Below are positions 1-5,190 of a stretch of 5,562 bases of DNA, piece after piece. The notes beneath the pieces are model-generated. The model saw only the letters and a program-made list of their open reading frames with translations. It ran no database searches and was not told where the DNA came from. The DNA is taken from positions 1 through 5,562 of the forward strand of contig JAHEAK010000397.1 of NCBI GenBank assembly GCA_024642805.1, read 5' to 3'. This stretch comes from Kofleriaceae bacterium (GTDB lineage: Bacteria > Myxococcota_A > Polyangia > Haliangiales > Haliangiaceae). Made by a program: the position numbers and the translations under genes. Positions within the stretch are counted from its first letter, which is position 1. Every line of letters begins with the position of its first letter.

Positions 1-776
1 CTACCAACATCCTGATGGGCGGCATTCGCGCTCTGGTCGACAGCTGCCAGCTCAGTGGCGCGCACGTCTTGTTTTGCAGCGAAGCGGAAGCCGAGCGCAT
101 GCAGGGCGCCGGCTTTGCGCGCCGATCGAGCTATCAGTTTCACTGGCACAACCGCGGCTATGCCAGCTTCGAGGACTTCCTGGCTGGCCTCAAGTCGCGC
201 AAGCGCAAGCAGCTGCGCAAGGAGAGGGCGCGCGCGCTCGAGGCCATTGACTCCATCGAGTTCGTCCCCGCCAAGGACTGGCAAGACGAGGACCTCAGCG
301 CGCTCGATCGCTTCTATCGCGCGACCGTGCACGAGCACGGCGGCCACGATTATCTGCGGCCCGGCTTCTTTGAGCGAATCGCCAACAACCTGCCGACGGT
401 GGCCTACTTTGCACGGGCACGGCGCGGAGGGCGAACCGTCGCCGGGGCTCTCTTCTTCGAGGGCCAAGACGCCCTCTACGGCCGCTATTGGGGCTGCGAT
501 GAGCAACTCGAGTTCCTACACTTCGAGGTCGCTTACTACGCCGGCATCGAGCGCTGCATCGCCCGCGGCCTGCGTCTCTTCGAGGCCGGCGCGCAAGGAG
601 AGCACAAACTCCTGCGCGGCTTCGAGCCCGCGCTAACCCACAGCTGCCACTGGATCGCAGACCCGCGCTTTGACAAGGCCATTCGCGGCTTCCTCATCCA
701 AGAGGAGGCCGGGGTGCAGCAGCACATGCGTGAGCTGAGCGAGTACGGGCCCTATCGCACACCGGGCGCCGAGTAG
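1..776 (+). CDS. FemAB-like (PF04339/COG3146) GNAT-fold acyltransferase, 5' end outside window
   Basis: This is the C-terminal part of a FemAB_like protein (PF04339, formerly DUF482; COG3146, 'peptidogalycan biosynthesis'). The family has the GNAT fold and is thought to transfer an acyl or aminoacyl group in the cytoplasm; the substrate is not known. Residue numbers count from the first in-frame Met at base 15. The block FHWHNRGYASFEDFL (42-56) and the basic stretch SRKRKQLRKER (61-71) are hallmarks. Later come GRYWGC (146-151), HFEVAYY (159-165) and the glycine-rich EAGAQGEHKLLRGFEP (180-195), typical of the acyl-CoA-binding half. The frame is open to the left edge (base 3 is its first full codon). 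Family members are, from memory, about 380 residues and only about 257 are visible, so the Met at base 15 is probably internal and the gene starts upstream. It ends in TAG and converges with the kinase gene 52 bases away. Confidence 0.88.
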   Translation, partial: TNILMGGIRALVDSCQLSGAHVLFCSEAEAERMQGAGFARRSSYQFHWHNRGYASFEDFLAGLKSRKRKQLRKERARALEAIDSIEFVPAKDWQDEDLSALDRFYRATVHEHGGHDYLRPGFFERIANNLPTVAYFARARRGGRTVAGALFFEGQDALYGRYWGCDEQLEFLHFEVAYYAGIERCIARGLRLFEAGAQGEHKLLRGFEPALTHSCHWIADPRFDKAIRGFLIQEEAGVQQHMRELSEYGPYRTPGAE

Positions 777-828
777 CCCGAGCGCGCACCGCTTCCAAGC
801 GAGTCGGCGCCGCCTGGCAGTTGCCACC
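777..828. other. Convergent intergenic spacer with two short inverted repeats
   Basis: This 52-base spacer separates two genes that end facing each other, so transcription from both sides should stop here. It holds two 12-base inverted repeats with two-base centres: CGCTTccAAGCG (790-801) and TGGCAgtTGCCA (815-826). Neither is followed by a T-run on either strand and the stems are short, so I do not call an intrinsic terminator. Rho-dependent or read-through termination is equally possible. Confidence 0.3.
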
Positions 829-2331
829 TCAGCGCGGCTGCCGAGCCCGCACAAGGCTCGAGGCCAAGAGGCCTGGCAACGAGACGCCGGCGTCGGCGTG
901 CTCGATGAGCAGCCCGCCCAAGGTTGCCAAGACACGCCCCAGCATGACGAAGTGGCGCGGGCTTTTGACGCCTGGTATCGCGCGCGTCGCCTCCATGAGC
1001 GCTTGCATGGCGGCACGAGGATCCTGCGCCCACTCGCCTAGCGCTTCGTCGCGCCTCAGCATTGCCAAGCTGGTGCTCACCAGCTCCGCGAGTGCTTGCT
1101 CCTGGCCGGCGCCAGCCGAGAAGCCGAGCACGCCTAGCTGCAGCGCCAGGCCCGCCGAGTCGCCGATCAAAAGGGCCGCTACCAGGTCGCCATAGGCCTT
1201 GCGCACTGGATCGCTGAGCTTCTGCACGCAGCCAAAGTCGAGCATGATCAGGCTGAGCTCGTCATTGATCAGAAAATTGCCGGCGTGCGGGTCAGCGTGG
1301 AAGTAGCCATGGACGAAGACCTGATCGCCAAAACTCTGGACCAGGGTGCTCAAGACCTTGGCCTTGTCCTCACGGCCCATCTCGGCCAGAGCGCCGTCGA
1401 GGGAGGCTCCCTGCATCCAGCTCATGGTCAAAAGTCGCTTGCTGCTGAGCGCGGGAATGACCTCCGGGACCATGAGACCCGGGCTGCCTTGCAGGATGGC
1501 TGCAAAGTCCGCGCAGTTGCCAGCTTCGCGCTCGTAGTCGAGCTCCTCGGCGACGGAGTGAGCGAGTTGCTCGAGGGTTCCTTTGAGATCGAAGGGCAGG
1601 GCGCCTTCCGAAATCGACGCGGCCAGGGCGCGCAAGATGGCGATGTCGGTGTGCACTTCGCTGGCCGCTTGTGGGACCTGCACTTTGACGGCGTAGTGTT
1701 TGCCCTGGTGATCGACTGCGTGATGCACTTGCGCAAGCGACGCGGCCGCCACCGGCTCTTCGTCAAAGCGGGCAAAACACTCTTCGATGGTTTTGCCCAG
1801 CTCGCGCTCGACCTCCTCGCGAATGAGTGCAAAGGGCAGGGCAGGGACCTTGTCGCGCAAGGTGCTGAGCTCGCGAATGTAGGCCTCGGGAAGCAGATCC
1901 GGGCGCATGGACAAAAACTGCCCGAGCTTGAGGAAGGTACCGCGAGCTTCGATGCACAGCTCGCGCACGGTGTGGGCGCCGCTTTCGTGTAAGGCCTCCA
2001 TGCGATCGTGCTGATGGCCTCCCGAAATCGCTGAGCGTCCCATTTCCAGTCGGTAGCGGGCGGCCAGGGTCAGGAGCACGCGGGCTACCTTCATGGCTTT
2101 GGGGCTGGCGTGGATGCCTTTGCGCGCGCGGTCGAAACCAAGCGAGAGGGCCTGCGCCAGCTCTCGCGTGTCACTTGCGACCCGTTGGGAGTCGCCCTTG
2201 ACTTGCTCGATCAAGGTGTCGACGTGACCGACCATGTGGCCTATCAGTTGGACGCTCTGGTCGGCGCTGTTGAGGAGGCGGCGGGTCGCCTCGCGAAGGG
2301 AACTGGTCTGTGTGCTTGCTGAATTGCTCAT
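829..2331 (-). CDS. AarF/UbiB/ABC1 (ADCK-like) atypical kinase
   Basis: This 500-residue protein belongs to the UbiB/AarF/ADCK family of atypical kinase-like proteins, which bind ATP at the membrane face and support ubiquinone or isoprenoid-lipid metabolism. All family motifs are visible: the KxGQ motif in LKLGQFLSMRPDLLP (134-148), the alanine-rich nucleotide loop AAASLAQVH (195-203), the ATP lysine in YAVKV (K216), the ExD motif ELD (263-265) followed by YEREAGN, the catalytic HADPHAGN (345-352; D347, N352) and the metal-binding DFG (365-367). It therefore looks catalytically intact. About 75 residues precede the usual start of the fold (VARVLLTLAARY, 82-93) and look helical and polar. I see no clear C-terminal transmembrane pair, unlike classical UbiB. 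The ATG has AGGAA a few bases upstream (2334-2338). It starts 9 bases after the RHH gene, so the two are probably co-transcribed and coupled. No ubiquinone genes are visible nearby, so the symbol ubiB is not given. Confidence 0.93.
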   Translation of the reverse strand: MSNSASTQTSSLREATRRLLNSADQSVQLIGHMVGHVDTLIEQVKGDSQRVASDTRELAQALSLGFDRARKGIHASPKAMKVARVLLTLAARYRLEMGRSAISGGHQHDRMEALHESGAHTVRELCIEARGTFLKLGQFLSMRPDLLPEAYIRELSTLRDKVPALPFALIREEVERELGKTIEECFARFDEEPVAAASLAQVHHAVDHQGKHYAVKVQVPQAASEVHTDIAILRALAASISEGALPFDLKGTLEQLAHSVAEELDYEREAGNCADFAAILQGSPGLMVPEVIPALSSKRLLTMSWMQGASLDGALAEMGREDKAKVLSTLVQSFGDQVFVHGYFHADPHAGNFLINDELSLIMLDFGCVQKLSDPVRKAYGDLVAALLIGDSAGLALQLGVLGFSAGAGQEQALAELVSTSLAMLRRDEALGEWAQDPRAAMQALMEATRAIPGVKSPRHFVMLGRVLATLGGLLIEHADAGVSLPGLLASSLVRARQPR

Positions 2332-2333
2332 CG

Positions 2334-2338
2334 TTCCT
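2334..2338 (-). promoter_or_regulatory. Ribosome binding site of the AarF-like kinase gene
   Basis: AGGAA lies two bases before the ATG at 2331, inside the 9-base gap after the stop codon of the RHH gene. The spacing is shorter than ideal, but the site fixes this start and suggests translational coupling within the operon. Confidence 0.6.
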
Positions 2339-2340
2339 GC

Positions 2341-2847
2341 CTATTCGGAGTCGTTTGGGTTGCTCGGGCCCGCGTTGGATGGGCCTGCGTTGGTGGGGCC
2401 CGCGTCGCTGGGAGACGGGCTGTCTGTTGCTTGGCCAGGCACACAGGACTGGCATCGAAAGATGGCTTTAATTGGGCCTGCCGAAACCGCGATGGCGGCA
2501 GTGCTGTTCTTGGCAAGGATCGCGTTGCACTCGCTGCACACGGCGTTGAGATTGAGTTGGAGAATTTGCCAACCAAGGATGGGATCCTGGCCTGCACTGG
2601 CGCTCGCCCCGCCCCGGTGATGGCTGTCCCTGTTAGGGCTGTCTTTGCCAACGGAGCGCACCACAGAGCTTGAGTCGGCGACGATGTCTTCGACCATCTC
2701 CACCGTGTTGAGCAGGATGTTGCGGACCAGGTTGGAGACCGAGACGCCAAGGCCGGCGGCCTTCTCCCGGAGCTCCTCATCGAGCTTCTCCGATACTCGT
2801 GTGTGCAGAACTCGTTCTTTTCGTTTGTCTTTTCGGTCGTCGCTCAC
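2341..2847 (-). CDS. Ribbon-helix-helix protein with C-terminal CxxC-x24-CxxC zinc-ribbon-like domain
   Basis: This 168-residue protein has two parts and I know no named family for the whole. Residues 11-57 fit a ribbon-helix-helix DNA-binding fold: a beta strand ERVLHTRVS (11-19), helix A (20-34), the turn GVS, and helix B (about 36-57, VSNLVRNILLNTVEMVEDIV). RHH proteins bind DNA as dimers through the paired strands. Residues 90-137 hold two CxxC pairs (C104/C107 and C132/C135) 24 residues apart, which suggests a zinc ribbon or other metal or redox site. The tail (148-162) is three pentapeptides DAGPT-NAGPS-NAGPS, likely disordered. The start is a GTG: an in-frame TGA lies seven codons upstream with no other start codon between, and no Shine-Dalgarno is visible, so translation may be leaderless. 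It is the first gene of a two-gene operon with the kinase. The TGTGATA repeats just upstream suggest autoregulation. The DNA-binding role is inferred from the fold. Confidence 0.75.
   Translation of the reverse strand: MSDDRKDKRKERVLHTRVSEKLDEELREKAAGLGVSVSNLVRNILLNTVEMVEDIVADSSSVVRSVGKDSPNRDSHHRGGASASAGQDPILGWQILQLNLNAVCSECNAILAKNSTAAIAVSAGPIKAIFRCQSCVPGQATDSPSPSDAGPTNAGPSNAGPSNPNDSE
2360..2404 (-). repeat. Three 15-base tandem repeats in the RHH gene tail
   Basis: Three adjacent 15-base units (2360-2374, 2375-2389, 2390-2404), plus-strand core TTGNNNGGGCCYGCG, lie in frame at the 3' end of the RHH gene and encode the pentapeptides DAGPT, NAGPS and NAGPS. Gain or loss of a unit would change tail length without a frameshift. 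The following 15 bases are too diverged to count as a fourth copy. Confidence 0.8.
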
Positions 2848-2849
2848 GT

Positions 2850-2878
2850 TGTGATACGTTTTATATCACAATGTGATA
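2850..2878. promoter_or_regulatory. Candidate operator: three TGTGATA half-sites before the RHH-kinase operon
   Basis: Three exact copies of a 7-mer lie within 29 bases: TGTGATA at 2850-2856, its inverse TATCACA at 2864-2870, and TGTGATA again at 2872-2878. The last two form a palindrome, TATCACA-a-TGTGATA. The two direct copies are 22 bases apart, about two helical turns, so they lie on one face of the DNA. The first copy ends three bases before the GTG start at 2847. The cluster overlaps the likely -10 element and transcription start, as expected for a repressor site. RHH dimers often bind such clustered short repeats cooperatively, and the first gene of the operon encodes an RHH protein. 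A CRP-type site is unlikely because no TGTGA-N6-TCACA spacing is present. Confidence 0.65.
2860..2865 (-). promoter_or_regulatory. Candidate -10 element (TATAAA) of the RHH-kinase operon
   Basis: On the minus strand TATAAA sits 12 bases before the GTG start. A transcription start about 6-7 bases downstream would leave a leader of only about 5 bases, which fits the absence of a ribosome binding site. I found no convincing -35 element at the usual spacing. This is a prediction from base composition and position. Confidence 0.35.
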
Positions 2879-2966
2879 CATCGTGCTCGGACAAAGAGCT
2901 GCCAGCGGGCGAATCGCGATCGCACCGATCCTTTGCACCCCTTTGCAGGCGCAGCCCAGCCCGCGG

Positions 2967-4121
2967 CTACTCGCTCGGATGCTTGGCTCGGAACAATCCG
3001 AAGGCGCTGGTGTAGCTGTGCAGGAAGGTCTGCCCACGCACCGGGCCGATTTCTCCATTGGAGAAGAATCCGCCCATTGGCACCGTGCCCATCTGATCGT
3101 GGAAGAGCGAGGTGTCGTGATTGGGCGAGCCGTAGAGATCCTGGCCGCGTCCCATGCAACTGAAGAGCAAGGCACCGGCCGGGGCCCCGTACTGATGCTT
3201 GGACAAAAGCTCCTGCAAATCGGCCGACGAAGTGTGAGCGTCGCGAAGGTGGAACTGCACGATGGAACCTTCGCGCAGCTCGGCACCGATGGCGATGGCC
3301 TGATTCTCAGGATCGACGCCGACAATGCTTCGGATCAGGAAGTCGCCGTGCTCGTAAATCTCTTGTTGATCGTGCATGACGATGCCAAGGAAGAGTGAGC
3401 TGCGGGCCAGCTCGCGATCGTCGTCGTCCATGGTGGCGAAGAGGCGCTCGAGAGTCATCATCGCCGACTGGCCATCGAGCTCGTAGAGCAGCGAACCGGC
3501 CGCACGCGTGATGAACATGGGCGAACCGACTGGTTTGCAGCCCTGGGCCACGATCGTGTCGACTTCGATGTTTCCAGTAAGCGCCAAGCCGACGGCGCCC
3601 GTGCGGTAGAGCTTGTCGTTGAGCAGGAGGATGCACTCTCCGGCAGCGCGACCGCCGCTGGCGATGCCGCCGATCTTTGTGCTGTTGGGAAAGGCTGCAT
3701 CGAACCAGGGCACCAGGGCCTCGGTGTCGCAGGTGAAAGGATCGGTGAGGATGACGAGCTCTGGCTCGGCGTCTGGATCGATGCCCACCTCGCTGGCCCA
3801 CTTGTCAGGATCGTCTCCCAGGCGGAAGCTCTTGATCTCGACGCCAGGTACGACAGCGCCGACCAGGGCGACCGCGTCCTCGGCCTCGACCTCACTGTGA
3901 TTGGCAATGACGCCACCGGCACAGCAGCCGAGTTTGGTGGCTTCGGGAAAGCGAGCGTTGAGCGCGCTCGGCAGTGAGCCGTAGTGATCCGAGTGCGAGG
4001 CGGAGATGAACGCAAAGATCAAATCTGGATCTTGACCGAGCTCGGCGCGCAGACTTTCACAGGCCTCGTCGATGGCGTCTTCGAGTCTGGAGGTGGTTGC
4101 AATGGCACTGGCCCAGCGCAT
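2967..4121 (-). CDS. FIST N/C domain protein, presumed small-ligand sensor
   Basis: This 384-residue cytoplasmic protein has the full two-part FIST architecture (FIST_N plus FIST_C), a family predicted to sense small ligands in signal transduction. Its ligand and output are unknown. The FIST_N part runs from about 30 to 210, with LGCCAGGVI (64-72), KIGGIASGGR (149-158) and VGLALTGNIEVDTIVAQG (177-194). The FIST_C part covers about 220-378, with IRSIVGVDPENQAIAIG (263-279), FHLRDA (290-295), GALLFSCMGRG (316-326), YGSPNHD (330-336) and GGFFSNGEIGP (350-360). The start MRWASAI matches the usual N terminus of the family, but no good ribosome binding site precedes it. There is no signal peptide, membrane segment or attached output domain, so it would need a separate partner; no kinase or chemotaxis gene of the usual kind is adjacent. 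It is divergent from the MpaB-type gene, and its stop lies 119 bases before the RHH gene, which has its own likely promoter. Confidence 0.93.
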   Translation of the reverse strand: MRWASAIATTSRLEDAIDEACESLRAELGQDPDLIFAFISASHSDHYGSLPSALNARFPEATKLGCCAGGVIANHSEVEAEDAVALVGAVVPGVEIKSFRLGDDPDKWASEVGIDPDAEPELVILTDPFTCDTEALVPWFDAAFPNSTKIGGIASGGRAAGECILLLNDKLYRTGAVGLALTGNIEVDTIVAQGCKPVGSPMFITRAAGSLLYELDGQSAMMTLERLFATMDDDDRELARSSLFLGIVMHDQQEIYEHGDFLIRSIVGVDPENQAIAIGAELREGSIVQFHLRDAHTSSADLQELLSKHQYGAPAGALLFSCMGRGQDLYGSPNHDTSLFHDQMGTVPMGGFFSNGEIGPVRGQTFLHSYTSAFGLFRAKHPSE

Positions 4122-4174
4122 GACCGACTCATACGAGATAAGTACGCGTGATACAAGCCCTCAAGTGACATGCA
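4122..4174. promoter_or_regulatory. Divergent promoter region between FIST and MpaB-type genes
   Basis: Only 53 bases separate the two divergent starts, so promoters for both genes should overlap here or extend into the coding ends. For the FIST gene the best -35 candidate on the minus strand is TTGAGG (4159-4164), with a poor TTATCT -10 at 17 bases spacing. For the plus-strand gene I see no convincing promoter. The word GTGATACA (4148-4155) matches the half-site found before the RHH-kinase operon and falls between the FIST -35 and -10 candidates. A shared regulator is possible but rests on one 8-base match. Confidence 0.3.
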
Positions 4175-5176
4175 ATGCAAGCCAGAGCAGCTGCTATGGT
4201 TCCGGAGATGATCATCTCCGCCGCCGCGCATCGCCTTGCACTCGATGAGTTGAGCGCACAGCTCGACGCCGCAGGCATGAGCGAAAGTGCTGGAATTCAT
4301 GGGCCCAACTCCCCGGCCTGGCGAATGAACGCGGAGCTTGTCAACTTCTTGGGAGCTGGGCGGGCGGTGCTCTTGCAGTTGGCACATCCCTTTGTGGCGT
4401 ATGCCATTGCGGAACATTCCGACACCCTTCGCGATGCCCGAGCGAGGTTTCAGCGCACCTTCGAGAACATCTTCAAGATGTGCTTTGGCAGCCGAGCGGA
4501 GGCTTTGCAGAGTGCCGCGCACGTCCATCGCATTCACGCGAGGATTCACGGTGTCATTGGCGAAGATGTCGGTCGCTATCGACGAGGCGATCGCTACTTC
4601 GCCAACGATGCGCAGGCCTTGCTCTGGGTACACGCCACCCTCATCGACACCAGCATGCATGTGCAGCACTTGCTTGGATGTGCGGGCGCTGTCGAGACGC
4701 GCGAGCAGCAGTACACCGACAGCAAGCGCTTTGCCTTGCTCTTCGGGCTGCGCTCGGAAGTGCCCAGCGACCTGAGCGCGTTCGAGCACTACATGAGCGA
4801 TCGTCTGGCTGGTGATGGCCTGGCGGTCAGCGCACCGGCCCGCCAAATTGCCCACTTCGTGCTCAAGGCGCCAAGTCCTGGTCTCGAGCCAGCCTTCCAG
4901 GTGTACCGTGCGATTACTGCCTCGATGTTGCCATGGCGCCTGGCCAGAGCCTTTGACTTGCCCACCGGCAGGCGCGATCGCGCACAGGCGCGGATGGCCA
5001 TCGCAGGAGTTGCCGCTCTGCGCCGCACACTCCCCGAGGCCCTCTCGCGCATGCCAGAAGCCATGGCTGCCGAGACCCGTCTTGGCCTGCGCGCGCCCAG
5101 TCGACTCAGCTCACTCTTGGAAGCGGGGATGCAAAGCAGCTTGCGCCTATGGTCACCGCGGCCAGCCCGCTCGTAG
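4175..5176 (+). CDS. MpaB/DUF2236 family (latex-clearing-protein-like) oxygenase
   Basis: This 333-residue protein belongs to the ER-bound oxygenase MpaB / rubber oxygenase catalytic domain family (PF09995, DUF2236). Characterised relatives are fungal MpaB, which cleaves a prenyl side chain, and haem-b latex-clearing proteins, which cut polyisoprene; the substrate here is unknown. The family core is clear: NFLGAGRAVLLQLAHPFVA (57-75), HSDTLRDARARFQRT (81-95), a CFGS element (103-106), VHRIHARIHG (117-126; H121 is my best haem-ligand candidate), WVHATLIDT (151-159) and YTDSKRFALLFGL (180-192). No signal peptide or membrane helix is visible, so it is probably cytosolic. The start is uncertain: Met1, Met8 and Met12 all lack well-spaced ribosome binding sites, and Met35 (base 4277) lies just before the conserved domain. 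A perfect palindrome covers codons 10-15. The gene ends 14 bases from the convergent TonB receptor gene. Confidence 0.87.
   Translation: MQARAAAMVPEMIISAAAHRLALDELSAQLDAAGMSESAGIHGPNSPAWRMNAELVNFLGAGRAVLLQLAHPFVAYAIAEHSDTLRDARARFQRTFENIFKMCFGSRAEALQSAAHVHRIHARIHGVIGEDVGRYRRGDRYFANDAQALLWVHATLIDTSMHVQHLLGCAGAVETREQQYTDSKRFALLFGLRSEVPSDLSAFEHYMSDRLAGDGLAVSAPARQIAHFVLKAPSPGLEPAFQVYRAITASMLPWRLARAFDLPTGRRDRAQARMAIAGVAALRRTLPEALSRMPEAMAAETRLGLRAPSRLSSLLEAGMQSSLRLWSPRPARS
4203..4220. repeat. Perfect 18-base palindrome at the start of the MpaB-type gene
   Basis: CGGAGATGATCATCTCCG reads the same on both strands over 18 bases. It lies 28 bases after the first possible ATG, overlaps the Met12 codon and sits about 80 bases from the FIST start. 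A dyad of this size near two divergent starts could be an operator or an mRNA hairpin that hides the GGAG just before Met12. Chance occurrence in a window this size is unlikely but not excluded, because the bases also encode protein if the upstream start is used. Confidence 0.5.
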
Positions 5177-5187
5177 CGGCGCGCCGC
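5176..5187. repeat. GC-rich 12-base palindrome between convergent genes
   Basis: GCGGCGCGCCGC is a perfect palindrome beginning at the last base of the MpaB-type stop codon and filling most of the 14-base gap to the TonB receptor stop. It could slow both polymerases. It has no loop and no T-run, so it is not a standard terminator, and short GC palindromes are common in such DNA. Confidence 0.3.
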
Positions 5188-5190
5188 CTA

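Noticed and set aside
15..776. A complete gene starting at the ATG at base 15
   Set aside because: The frame is open to the window edge, no ribosome binding site is visible, and the protein would lack about a third of the usual FemAB-like length.
1285..1992. A 235-codon open frame on the plus strand
   Set aside because: It lies wholly antisense to the AarF-like kinase, whose motifs are all intact, and its translation shows no recognisable domain. Long antisense frames are common in GC-rich genes.
2850..2870. A CRP/FNR-type site formed by TGTGA and TCACA
   Set aside because: The inward-facing halves are 11 bases apart rather than 6, and the closer pair faces outward with a one-base gap, so the geometry does not fit CRP.
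2879..2966. A terminator for the FIST gene in the gap before the RHH gene
   Set aside because: I found only short GC palindromes and a direct repeat CTTTGCA, with no stem followed by a T-run.
2873..3398. Plus-strand open frames of 96 and 171 codons starting in the FIST-RHH gap
   Set aside because: Most of each frame is antisense to the FIST C-terminal domain and the translations match nothing I recognise.
4019..4855. A 278-codon open frame on the minus strand
   Set aside because: It is antisense to the MpaB-type gene and runs across the divergent region. The plus-strand frame has the full family motif set, so this is a shadow.
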